Shown here one piece after another: positions 54,324 to 63,111 of a stretch of 64,000 bases of DNA; within the stretch, counting starts at the first letter, position 1; each line of letters starts with the position of its first letter. Position numbers and translations under genes: made by a program. The stretch is from Methanosarcina sp. 2.H.T.1A.6 (lineage in GTDB: Archaea > Halobacteriota > Methanosarcinia > Methanosarcinales > Methanosarcinaceae): NCBI RefSeq assembly GCF_000979455.1, contig NZ_JJOY01000005.1, positions 243,835 to 307,834 on the forward strand, given 5' to 3'. The notes below the pieces were generated by a model. The model had not been told where the DNA came from, searched no databases, and was given only the letters and a program-made list of their open reading frames with translations.

Positions 54324-55115
54324 TCAGAGGCCGAGCACGTCGTCCATATTATAAATTCCGGGGGTTTGCCCGCAGACCCATTCGGCTGCACGGACTGCAC
54401 CTTTGGCAAAGATCTGGCGGGAATGAGCCATATGCCGGATCTCAATCCTTTCGGAGTTTCCTACGAAAAGTACGGTATGGTCTCCGGTGATGTCTCCTCC
54501 ACGCACGGCGTGGATTCCGATTTCCTTACCGCGGGGGGCGATACCTTCCCTTCCGTATACGTACTCTTTGCCACCCAGAGCCTCACTGATCACATCAGCT
54601 GCGCGAAGAGCGGTCCCGCTTGGAGCGTCTTTTTTCTGGTTGTGGTGAGCTTCGATAATCTCTATATCGTAGTCTTCAAGATACTTTGCAGCTTCTCTAA
54701 GGAGTTTGAAAAATACGTTAACTCCTACGGAATAGTTTGGAGATATGACTGCACGTACCTTGTTTTTCCGGATAGCTTCATCAATTACTGCTCGTTGTTC
54801 CGGAGTAAGGCCCGTAGTTCCTATTATCAGGTTTACTCCGCATCCTGCGGCAACAGGCGCATTTACAATGGTTGCAGCGGCTATAGTAAAGTCGATAAGG
54901 ACATCAGCCTGAGTCTTTTTCAGGACTGTTTCGAGGTCTTTAACATCTGAAATCTGGATTCCCAGGTTGCCCACATGAGCAAATTCCCCTGCATCCTTTC
55001 CGATGTTGCCCACATCAAAAGCAGCAACTAGCTGCATGTTGGTGGAGCAGGTAATGTTTTCTATAATTAAGGAGCCCATCCTGCCGCAGGCTCCGAGTAC
55101 TGCTACATTAATCAT
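54324..55115 (-). CDS. dapB: 4-hydroxy-tetrahydrodipicolinate reductase
   Basis: 263-residue NAD(P)H-dependent reductase in the diaminopimelate route to lysine. The dinucleotide fold starts at VAVLGACGRMGSLI, and the substrate motif EAHHNQKKDAPSGTALRAADVI is intact, with its catalytic histidine pair and lysine. The C-terminal GITGDHTVLFVGNSERIEIRH-type segment is also present. The ATG at 55115 overlaps the dapA stop by 4 bases, so dapA-dapB are translated together. Confidence 0.97.
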   Translation of the reverse strand: MINVAVLGACGRMGSLIIENITCSTNMQLVAAFDVGNIGKDAGEFAHVGNLGIQISDVKDLETVLKKTQADVLIDFTIAAATIVNAPVAAGCGVNLIIGTTGLTPEQRAVIDEAIRKNKVRAVISPNYSVGVNVFFKLLREAAKYLEDYDIEIIEAHHNQKKDAPSGTALRAADVISEALGGKEYVYGREGIAPRGKEIGIHAVRGGDITGDHTVLFVGNSERIEIRHMAHSRQIFAKGAVRAAEWVCGQTPGIYNMDDVLGL

Positions 55116-55987
55116 TCCATTACCCCCAGTTTTCTGAGCTCATTTGCAAGCTTTAACTGGTTGTCGTCGCTTATGGGAGCGAGTGGAAGCCTCAGGTGCC
55201 CGCTTGCGAGCCCGATAAGTTCTGCAGCTTTCTTAGCCGGAATCGGGTTTGTTTCAAGGAAAAGGGCACGTATTAGAGGGGCTATCTCGAAATGGATCTT
55301 TCTTGCAGTCTCGTAGTCTCCCTTGAGGGCTGCATTTACCATTCCTGACATTTTGTCAGGCACAATATTTGCAACAACTGAAATGACTCCGCTGCCTCCC
55401 ATGGAAATAATCGGAAGAGTCAGCCCGTCCTCGCCTGAGAGCACCACGAAATCGTCATCTATAGTCTGCTCAAGGATCTGGGAAACTTTGCCGACGTTCC
55501 CGCTGGCTTCTTTGATTCCCACGATGTTTTCTACCTTTGCAAGTTTGGTGATAACATCCACAGGCATGTCCTGCCCTGTCCGGGAGGGAACATTGTAGAG
55601 GATCATAGGGATATCTACTGCCTCTGCAATTTTCTTGAAGTGAGCAAGCAGGCCTGCAGGATTAGGCTTATTGTAATAGGGAGAGATCAGAAGTACGCCA
55701 TCAACACCCGCATCTGCGGCATGTTTTGTAAACTGGAGGGCTTCTCCCGTGTTGTTTGAACCTGTTCCTGCAATCACAGGAACCTTTGCGCACTCCACTG
55801 CAATGTTGATTACTTCTTCATGCTCCAAAGCGGAAAGGGTTGCCGATTCTCCGGTTGTGCCACAGGGCACGATTCCTGAAACCCCTCCCTCTTCTACAAA
55901 CGCTATATTCCTTCGTAGACCTTCCCTGTCAATCCTGTCGTCTTTCGTAAAAGGAGTGATCAGGGCAGGCATTGCTCCTTCAAACAT
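55112..55987 (-). CDS. dapA: 4-hydroxy-tetrahydrodipicolinate synthase
   Basis: 291-residue aldolase that condenses pyruvate and aspartate semialdehyde. Motifs are GAMPALITPFTKDDRID, VPCGTTGESATLS, the tyrosine in YNVPSRTGQDMP, and the Schiff-base lysine in GIKEASGNVGKV. It is upstream of dapB with a 4-base overlap. The gene for ribosomal protein S17e lies 58 bases before its start on the same strand, so the three may form one operon. Confidence 0.97.
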   Translation of the reverse strand: MFEGAMPALITPFTKDDRIDREGLRRNIAFVEEGGVSGIVPCGTTGESATLSALEHEEVINIAVECAKVPVIAGTGSNNTGEALQFTKHAADAGVDGVLLISPYYNKPNPAGLLAHFKKIAEAVDIPMILYNVPSRTGQDMPVDVITKLAKVENIVGIKEASGNVGKVSQILEQTIDDDFVVLSGEDGLTLPIISMGGSGVISVVANIVPDKMSGMVNAALKGDYETARKIHFEIAPLIRALFLETNPIPAKKAAELIGLASGHLRLPLAPISDDNQLKLANELRKLGVME

Positions 55988-56045
55988 ATACGATATCCCT
56001 GCCTGTTCCCTGGAAATAAGTTCTTTATCTATTCAGTAAACTTAT

Positions 56046-56838
<793 letters not shown>

Positions 56839-57168
56839 TTAATCTCTTCTTTTTAACCTGTTGCTCTTTACATAATCAGTCTTTCCAAGAAAGCGGTCAA
56901 GTGTTCCTGCACTCGTAAAAACCGGTTCTCTTACCCCTTTCCGGTTGACAATAAGCCCTAATAAAACAATAAGCAGACCAAGATCCGGCTTTATCTCAAT
57001 GCTGATTGCCCCTAAGAGGATCAGGGAAGAAGCTGCAAGCCCCCTGAGGGCACCTTTCCTGTAGGAAAAATACCCCGTTCTTTTAAAAATCCGGATATCT
57101 CGAATTGTCAGGAAGAGGGCTACAAAATAGGCAAGCATTGCAATTTCCAGATACATTCTTTTCTCCAT
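56839..57168 (-). CDS. Small hypothetical membrane protein
   Basis: 109 residues with two or three hydrophobic segments (MYLEIAMLAYFVALFLTI; GLAASSLILLGAISIEI; LGLLIVLLGLIVN) and basic loops. The C-terminus is soluble (VFTSAGTLDRFLGKTDYVKSNRLKRRD). I recognise no family. The region upstream holds four 21-bp direct repeats. It is transcribed in the same direction as the DUF1624 gene, 406 bases away. Confidence 0.7.
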   Translation of the reverse strand: MEKRMYLEIAMLAYFVALFLTIRDIRIFKRTGYFSYRKGALRGLAASSLILLGAISIEIKPDLGLLIVLLGLIVNRKGVREPVFTSAGTLDRFLGKTDYVKSNRLKRRD

Positions 57169-57574
57169 TTTCTTTTTGGTTTCGCACTTTTTTATTCCTT
57201 ACAGGTTGATTCTCAAGAGTTCAACCGTATATACACGGGTAAATCGCGCTGATGATTTTTCAGGGGACAATGCAAGATTAGTATTGCAGTACGGTTTCTC
57301 GTATTTCAATACGTGGATAATTTTTTATGTGAAAATATTTCCCGGTTATACAAAAATATTTCTCAGCTATATGAAAATATCACCTGATTATGTGAAAATA
57401 TTACCTGTGAGTAGTTACAGATGTAGTACTAACTACCGGATAATAATGCAAAATCAGGTACTCTATATAATATATAAAACCAGCAGGTTTAGTTCTTTCT
57501 GTCAATTCTGTTTGCGCCAAAAAAGCAGACGAAAAAGCAGTTTTTCGCGGAGGAAACAGGCAGGTAGCAAATAT
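57169..57574. other. Intergenic region with 21-bp repeats
   Basis: Between two minus-strand membrane-protein genes. Its main feature is the repeat at 57326-57409. A long plus-strand frame that crosses it and runs into the next gene is judged accidental. Confidence 0.55.
57326..57409. repeat. 21-bp direct repeats, four imperfect copies
   Basis: Copies start at 57326, 57347, 57368 and 57389, each like TATGTGAAAATATTTCCCGGT. Exact 21-bp spacing is two helical turns. Confidence 0.85.
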
Positions 57575-58339
57575 TTAGATCATTCCCGGGTCAAGGAGCC
57601 CGCTCAGGAGCAAAAGCCCGAGGAAGAGGGGCTGGTGGATAAAATATATGAACAGAGAATGTTTTCCGATCCAGGAAATGAGTTTCTGAAGCAAGAAGTT
57701 CTCGGCTTCCGGGACTTTAAACTGCCTGTTTCCACCTTTATATAGAGAGTTTCCAAGGAAAATTCCTGTAAGAAGTACCCCAAACCAGGGGAACAGAGGG
57801 AAATAGTCCAGGGTTATGAAGCCTTCTGGCCTGAAGCCCAACCAGAGAAGAGCAGAAAACCCGAAAGTCCTGTCTCTGAGGTAGAGCCCTATAATGCCAA
57901 AAAACAGGCCACTGAACAGGTTTTCTTTTCCGTACTTCAGGAACGGGTAGGCAAGCACTGCTGAGACTCCGAAAAAGTGCAGGATCCCAAAGAGAATATA
58001 CTGTCCCGGGAAAAAAATCCAGGTTATCCCTGTAATTATCATTCCCATTACAAAAAGTCTCAGCCCTCTTTTAAGGTATTTTGAAAAATTTTCCGCAGGC
58101 TTTCCTGAGACTCCATTATCAAGACCTCTTGAACGGCTTATGGAAAGAGCGGCTCCGGATATCAGGATAAAAAGGAATGCTGCACCTCTACCTATATATA
58201 AAAAAGTGCCGGACCTTAACTCAATATCAGCAAGCCCGAAAAAATCGAGGTCATAGAGAAAATGATATCCGAGCATTAAAATAACGGCAAAACCCCGCAG
58301 GCAATCAATTTCCCAGAAGCGGTTTGAGTGCCTTCCCAT
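57575..58339 (-). CDS. DUF1624 (heparan-alpha-glucosaminide acetyltransferase-like) membrane protein
   Basis: 254 residues, mostly hydrophobic, with about seven or eight membrane segments. The opening RFWEIDCLRGFAVILMLGYHFLYDLDFF is the family signature, with the conserved RG and histidine found in membrane acyltransferases. Members move acyl groups onto sugars or lipids at the membrane; the substrate is unknown here. The C-terminus (SLFIYFIHQPLFLGLLLLSGLL) is also typical. Start ATG 58339. Confidence 0.87.
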   Translation of the reverse strand: MGRHSNRFWEIDCLRGFAVILMLGYHFLYDLDFFGLADIELRSGTFLYIGRGAAFLFILISGAALSISRSRGLDNGVSGKPAENFSKYLKRGLRLFVMGMIITGITWIFFPGQYILFGILHFFGVSAVLAYPFLKYGKENLFSGLFFGIIGLYLRDRTFGFSALLWLGFRPEGFITLDYFPLFPWFGVLLTGIFLGNSLYKGGNRQFKVPEAENFLLQKLISWIGKHSLFIYFIHQPLFLGLLLLSGLLDPGMI

Positions 58340-58455
58340 AAACTTTTTCTCCGAAATGCCCTGAAATCCTGTTACTAAATAACTTTCGACTCCCTTTTAA
58401 GAGAACCACACTTATATACTCTACGGGACACAGGGAATGAAGAGGTCAACACTCT

Positions 58456-59439
58456 TTACTTTTTCATCCTACCCATCAGTAAAACCCCAAATCCTGCTAA
58501 GATACCGGCAAGCAAATAGAAGTAATCGATGACCCGATTCTCATGCTCTTGAATTTCCTGTTCTTTTGCTGATTCTTTTGCTGATTCTTTTGCTGATTCT
58601 TTTGAAGGGACCTCTCCAGCAGTTGCAGCTATAGTATTATCTTCATCCCACGAACTTTCAGTCAGGTAAATACTGCGTTTTTCTTCATTTTCTCTGTCTG
58701 TTAGTTCCGTATCTGTGGATTCCTTGCCTGCAAGTTCCATTTCGGAGTTTTTTCTCTCATCAGGCTCTCCGGATGCCTGGATTTGAGAAGAAGTCGGAGG
58801 AACCTGCTGGACAGGGACGTTTCCTTTTGCGTCAAAGATAATTTCCCTTTCCGAATTCCCCAATTTGATTTCAAGTTTTCCTGAAGGAACCGATCCGGTA
58901 CTGTACCTGTAGCTAAATTTTCCGTCTTTTCCGGCGTTCAGTTTTTGAACTGTTGTGACTTTCAGGTTAACACTTGAAGCTCCATCTTCTGCTATACCGT
59001 CTACCCTGACTCTATACTCTCCCGGAGAAACCCCGGAGTGGGACACGGTAGCTATCCCGCCATCTGCCCAGGCGTTCTCTGTCTTTGAGAGAACCATTTT
59101 CATTTTAACTTTAAGGTTCTCCACCCCTTCTGCTCTTACAGTAAAGAGGTTCTTAAAATTAAGGATTTCAATGTTTTCGAACTCGTAGGTGTACTCTCTC
59201 AGGTATACAGGCACTGTCTTTTCAAAGGAAACCGAAACCTCTACTTCTTCTTCAGGAGTGGCAAGTCCGCTGATTATAAGAGTATCCCCGATTTTCGGGT
59301 TCTCAGGGCTTACTTTCCAGCCTGTCACCTTTGCAGCGGCAGGAGAGGCTGTAGCCCCAAAAAACAGGATTAGTATAATGAGTAAATAAAACAGGGGCTT
59401 CAGTTCTGCTCTGTTAGGTTTGAGCATGAGGGGCTTCAT
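58456..59439 (-). CDS. Membrane-anchored surface protein with Lys-Glu-Ser-Ala repeats
   Basis: 327 residues. The signal segment (LKPLFYLLIILILFFGATASPAAA) is followed by a beta-rich domain (VSPENPKIGDTLIISGLATPEEEVEVSV; SYRYSTGSVPSGKLEIKLG) and a charged linker with KESA three times over. It ends in one membrane helix (VIDYFYLLAGILAGFGVLLMG) and RMKK. This N-signal, C-anchor layout suggests a cell-surface protein. The first ATG (59439) or the one at 59427 may be used. No enzyme motif seen. Confidence 0.78.
   Translation of the reverse strand: MKPLMLKPNRAELKPLFYLLIILILFFGATASPAAAKVTGWKVSPENPKIGDTLIISGLATPEEEVEVSVSFEKTVPVYLREYTYEFENIEILNFKNLFTVRAEGVENLKVKMKMVLSKTENAWADGGIATVSHSGVSPGEYRVRVDGIAEDGASSVNLKVTTVQKLNAGKDGKFSYRYSTGSVPSGKLEIKLGNSEREIIFDAKGNVPVQQVPPTSSQIQASGEPDERKNSEMELAGKESTDTELTDRENEEKRSIYLTESSWDEDNTIAATAGEVPSKESAKESAKESAKEQEIQEHENRVIDYFYLLAGILAGFGVLLMGRMKK
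58565..58604 (-). repeat. 12-bp coding repeat (Lys-Glu-Ser-Ala), three copies
   Basis: The DNA GATTCTTTTGCT (plus strand) is repeated three times in a row inside the surface-protein gene, encoding KESA units in the linker. Confidence 0.88.
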
Positions 59440-59576
59440 AGTTTTTCTTCCGTATTTATATATTTACATCCCATCTTTTCCTGTACTTTCTTCCCACACT
59501 CTGGTTTTTTCCGATTCCATATATTTTCGTTTGCAACTCTGGTAACTTCTCCGATTTTCCTTTTTAATTCATTCTC

Positions 59577-59618
59577 AAATTCATCTGTTGAAATTCATCT
59601 GTTGAAATTCCTCTGTTG
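59577..59618. repeat. 14-bp tandem repeat, three copies
   Basis: AAATTCATCTGTTG occurs three times, the last with one change (CCT for CAT). It lies upstream of the surface-protein gene and downstream of the CPBP gene. Confidence 0.92.
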
Positions 59619-59724
59619 ATATAGTAACGACTTTGATTTTGCATGGACTTTTAATTTTCACCCACCTTTCTTAATTTATGCACCCTGTAATGTATAGTTT
59701 CTTTTATACTTTTTTCAACAGTGT

Positions 59725-60600
59725 TTATATCAGTCCCAATCCCGGACCCAGGTGTGGAATTAGCCCGAATAAAAATATGTTTATAAAACCGTGAATCATT
59801 ACTACGAGAGAAAAGCTTTTTGTTCTGTAAAATAAATACCCAAGTGCGCCTCCCGCAAGAAATGTGTATGCCATCTCGTAAGGGGTTCCATAACTCGAAT
59901 GCATTATCCCGAATAACAGGCTTGCAAGCAGGATGCCTCCAGCAGGCCCTAAGAACTCTTCCAGCCTTGTCTGGATAATCCCTCTGAAGATAAATTCCTC
60001 TATCAGACCGACTACAAAAATCATTATAATTGCGAGTTCCAGCAGGTTAATAGGTGAAAGATCCGGGATAAGAGGGCTGGTCTGGATTAATAAATACTCT
60101 GCCTCTGCAAAGATCAGGCCTGCGAGGACAGAAACGGGCAGATAAATCCACATTTTCCTGAGTAAATCTACTTTCCTCTCTCCCGGGATTTTTTGATGAA
60201 TGGATATGATAGTTGCCGGAATAGTCATAGGTACATATATGAATACGAAAGAGTAAAGGTTGGCTTCAAAGAAGATCGGCATTGAAATGTTTACCATGCG
60301 AAGAATGGGCAGGAGTATAAGTGCCTGGTGAACTTTGCGTATCTCCATTTTTTTTGAGATCATTATTGAAAGTGAAAGGATGATGAGAAGCAGCGTATAG
60401 GTTACTGCGGCTTCTTTTATTCTTCCGCTAAAGATTAACAGTTCGGCAAAAGCAATAACAATAACAGGAGCTCCTGCAGAGAACATCTTTTTTAAGAATC
60501 CGGTTTTTTCATCGGTCTGCATTTTAAACATTTTCCCAAGCTCCGGCAAAGAGATCTGTCCTGCTTCCAGTTCCGAAGATGGATAGTCTGGTGACGCCAT
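59725..60600 (-). CDS. CPBP-family intramembrane metalloprotease
   Basis: 291 residues with about eight membrane segments. The catalytic motifs of the CPBP (Rce1-like) family are present: EEFIFRG (about residues 203-209), FGIMHSSYG, and HGFINIF. Relatives cut prenylated or membrane-anchored proteins and peptides. It is 2 bases downstream of the DUF1616 gene on the same strand, so they are surely co-transcribed. The N-terminal SPDYPSSELEAGQISLPELG is soluble. Confidence 0.92.
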   Translation of the reverse strand: MASPDYPSSELEAGQISLPELGKMFKMQTDEKTGFLKKMFSAGAPVIVIAFAELLIFSGRIKEAAVTYTLLLIILSLSIMISKKMEIRKVHQALILLPILRMVNISMPIFFEANLYSFVFIYVPMTIPATIISIHQKIPGERKVDLLRKMWIYLPVSVLAGLIFAEAEYLLIQTSPLIPDLSPINLLELAIIMIFVVGLIEEFIFRGIIQTRLEEFLGPAGGILLASLLFGIMHSSYGTPYEMAYTFLAGGALGYLFYRTKSFSLVVMIHGFINIFLFGLIPHLGPGLGLI

Positions 60601-60602
60601 AT

Positions 60603-61502
60603 TCAGACCTCCTTTGTGACATTAATCCAGAGATGCACGTTCCTGTAAGGCACACTTTTTTCGGTTTCATTAAAAAGCAGAAATTCCAGTTTCATGTTCT
60701 TTCCCTCAAAAGGCGGAGTAAAAGTAACTGGTTCTTTCCAGGATACATCACGGTCAAGGTTGACATATTTCTGGTTTTCCGGAAGAGGCAGGGAACGATT
60801 TTCAAGCCTGATCTCCATTGTATAATCCACAGTTCTGTACTCATGGTTCGTAATCCCTACAACAACTGTTCCACTGTCTCCTAGTGTGTAGTTTGTGGGG
60901 TAGTTCTCAGCAATTCTGTCAGGCCCCAGGATATAGAATTCGGTGAACGCCTCTCCTTCTCTGGGATTTCCTATGACATAAGCAAGGCTGCCAAGAGAGG
61001 CCAGAATCGAGATTACCAGTAACATTGAAATGGCTCTGTCGGCTCCGGATCTGTTTTCCCCTCGAGTTTCTCCCAGAAGATCTGTCTTCAGAGCAGAGAT
61101 AGAGGCTTTGACCGGGACTTCAAAAGCTTCAGCTTCAGGCAGCTGGCGTCTTCTGTAATATGCCGCCCCGCACATGAAAATAGTGAAAATTGAAAGCCCT
61201 GTGAGGACGGGAACTTCCCTGATTCCCCAGTCAGTGTAGTTCATTCCAAGTCCCATGAGTGGGACCACGGCAATGCTTAACCCTAAGGAAAGCAGGGCTC
61301 TTTCAATTCCGTCAATATCTTTTTTTGCAGGAAGTAGAGCCCCTATCAGGGCATATCCTGGCAAGAAAAGGACCAGAAGAAGTCCAAAGATTGTGCGCAG
61401 AAAGCTTCCGCTGAGTGCGGGCACAAGTATGAAGATATCAGTAAGGATCACAAGACCTGCTACAAGCAGCAGATCCAGAGGAGATTGTCTGTTTCCAGCC
61501 AT
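60603..61502 (-). CDS. DUF1616 membrane protein
   Basis: 299 residues from ATG 61502 (MAGNRQSPLDLLLVAG); a GTG three codons earlier is in frame. Four N-terminal membrane segments (to about residue 115) are followed by a long linker, another helix (AISMLLVISILASLGSLAYVI) and an extracellular beta-sandwich (EFYILGPDRIAENYPTNYTLGDSGTVVVGITNHE). This is the DUF1616 layout, found in archaea near glycosylation and surface genes. Function unknown. It is first of a two-gene unit with the CPBP protease. Confidence 0.87.
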   Translation of the reverse strand: MAGNRQSPLDLLLVAGLVILTDIFILVPALSGSFLRTIFGLLLVLFLPGYALIGALLPAKKDIDGIERALLSLGLSIAVVPLMGLGMNYTDWGIREVPVLTGLSIFTIFMCGAAYYRRRQLPEAEAFEVPVKASISALKTDLLGETRGENRSGADRAISMLLVISILASLGSLAYVIGNPREGEAFTEFYILGPDRIAENYPTNYTLGDSGTVVVGITNHEYRTVDYTMEIRLENRSLPLPENQKYVNLDRDVSWKEPVTFTPPFEGKNMKLEFLLFNETEKSVPYRNVHLWINVTKEV

Positions 61503-61511
61503 TTTTATCAC

Positions 61512-62095
61512 TACTAAAATATTTAGTACTCAATCTTCCTATAATTTATAGTTATGTAAGCTTTCCGCCAATCTTCTATTATTCATTCTTTTTATACTGA
61601 TTTGTGTATATGTGCATAGGTCTTTTATGCACACACTGCATTTTTCCCACTGCCGCATTTTCCCCACTTTACTCAGCCGTCATTCTCTTTTCAGAGATTG
61701 CACTGCAGAATAATGGAAAACCTAAAAGGAATCATCGATTGAGTAAATCGGCTTAATAAACTGGTAAGTAAGCCACTAATTTGAAGAAACATTTTTTGGA
61801 AATTATCCAGCCCCCTCAAGCTGTATGGCTAATGTAAAGCTGTATGGTTAACTGTACTTTACTTCTCAGTCTCTGGTTTATCGTGAAGACCCGAATTCCC
61901 AATTTTTTTTAATTCCCCTGTACTCATAAGGTTTCTTTCTATGAAAATATTTTCCCCCCTGAAGGGACTTCTCCTGATGATAACTATCTCCTGGTGATAA
62001 CTATCTCCTGGATATTTCTTTATTTTTTCACAAACTAAGGAACTTTCAGGTCCGCATGGAAAATTTTATTTTATACCTCTTCCTTTTCTCGAAAC
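61512..62095. other. Intergenic region between the DUF1616 gene and the epimerase gene
   Basis: Divergent promoter region. It contains two direct repeats: AAGCTGTATGG at 61818 and 61837 (period 19), and the 17-bp unit TGATAACTATCTCCTGG twice at 61978-62011. A TATA box (TTTTATACC, about 62070-62077) serves the epimerase gene. Confidence 0.6.
61978..62011. repeat. 17-bp tandem repeat, two perfect copies
   Basis: TGATAACTATCTCCTGG occurs twice head to tail, about 60 bases before the TATA box of the epimerase gene. Confidence 0.93.
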
Positions 62096-62992
62096 ATGAA
62101 AGTGCTGGTTACAGGAGGAGCAGGTTTCATAGGCTCCCATATAGCTGAGTATTTCGCAGAAGCAGGTCATAGTGTAAGGATCCTTGACAATCTTACTACT
62201 GGTTTTTCCCGAAATATCCCTCAGCACAGAAATGTTGAATTCATCCAGGGGGATATCTGTGATCCCTCTGTAGTTGAAAAGGCGGTCTCGGACATGGACT
62301 GCGTCTTCAATGAAGCTGCCCTGGTATCGGTGCCTCTCAGCTGTGAAAAGCCAGTCGAGGCTTTCCGGATAAACACTCTTGGAACACTTAATGTATTACA
62401 GGCATGCGTCAGGGCAGGAGTTGAAAAATTTGTGACTGCATCCTCAGCTGCAATTTATGGGAATAACCCTGTACTTCCTAAAAGCGAGGGCATGTATCCT
62501 GAACCTGCCTCACCTTATGCAATCTCCAAACTTGACGGTGAGTATCTAGCAAGAATGTTTTATGAAGACCACGGGCTTCGGACTACCTGCCTGCGTTACT
62601 TTAATGTCTACGGTCCGCGCCAGGACCCTAAATCTCCGTACGCAGCCGTTATCCCCCTTTTTTTGGAAAGGGCAAAGGCAGGAAAAGACCTTGTCATTTA
62701 CGGCGACGGACTCCAGAGCAGGGACTTCGTGCATGTCAGGGATGTTGTCAGGGCAAACGTAGCAGCTCTCGAGCATGGGGATGGTCAGGTCTTCAATGTA
62801 GCTATGGGAAAAAGCGTAACAGTCCTGGAGCTTGCTGAGGATATTATTAAACTGACTGGCTCCTCAAGCCAGATCATCCATGCCGCATCAAGGGCAGGAG
62901 ATGTTCGGGACTCAAGGGCAGATGTCTCAAAAATTGCCGGCTGGTGGAAAGGAGAGATCGAACTGGAACAGGGATTAAAAAGCCTTCTTTAA
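62096..62992 (+). CDS. NAD-dependent sugar-nucleotide epimerase (GalE-like)
   Basis: 298-residue short-chain dehydrogenase of the extended type. The NAD motif TGGAGFIGSHIAEYF is at residues 6-20. The catalytic pattern has Ser/Thr in ASSAAIYG and Tyr-x3-Lys in SPYAISKLDGE, and LRYFNVYGPRQDP is conserved. It best matches UDP-glucose or UDP-N-acetylglucosamine 4-epimerases used for glycoconjugates. ATG 62096 is about 24 bases after the TATA box, so the message is probably leaderless. Neighbours are surface genes. Confidence 0.92.
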   Translation: MKVLVTGGAGFIGSHIAEYFAEAGHSVRILDNLTTGFSRNIPQHRNVEFIQGDICDPSVVEKAVSDMDCVFNEAALVSVPLSCEKPVEAFRINTLGTLNVLQACVRAGVEKFVTASSAAIYGNNPVLPKSEGMYPEPASPYAISKLDGEYLARMFYEDHGLRTTCLRYFNVYGPRQDPKSPYAAVIPLFLERAKAGKDLVIYGDGLQSRDFVHVRDVVRANVAALEHGDGQVFNVAMGKSVTVLELAEDIIKLTGSSSQIIHAASRAGDVRDSRADVSKIAGWWKGEIELEQGLKSLL

Positions 62993-63061
62993 GTATATAA
63001 GGGCCTGATTTTTTAAAACCGGATTAATTATTCAACATGGTAATTTTAAAAACCGAATTTA

Positions 63062-63086
63062 AACAGGAGAAATAATATCTCCTGTT
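63062..63086. terminator. Hairpin between convergent genes
   Basis: AACAGGAGA (63062-63070) pairs perfectly with TCTCCTGTT (63078-63086), 7-base loop. It lies between the epimerase gene and the convergent surface-protein gene; the T-run after it is weak. Confidence 0.5.
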
Positions 63087-63111
63087 CGTCTTTAATCTTC
63101 AGAATCTCCAC

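Noticed and set aside
57176..57745. 189-codon plus-strand frame with seven-residue repeats
   Set aside because: The repeats come from the 21-bp DNA repeat and the frame runs antisense into the DUF1624 gene; no ribosome binding site.
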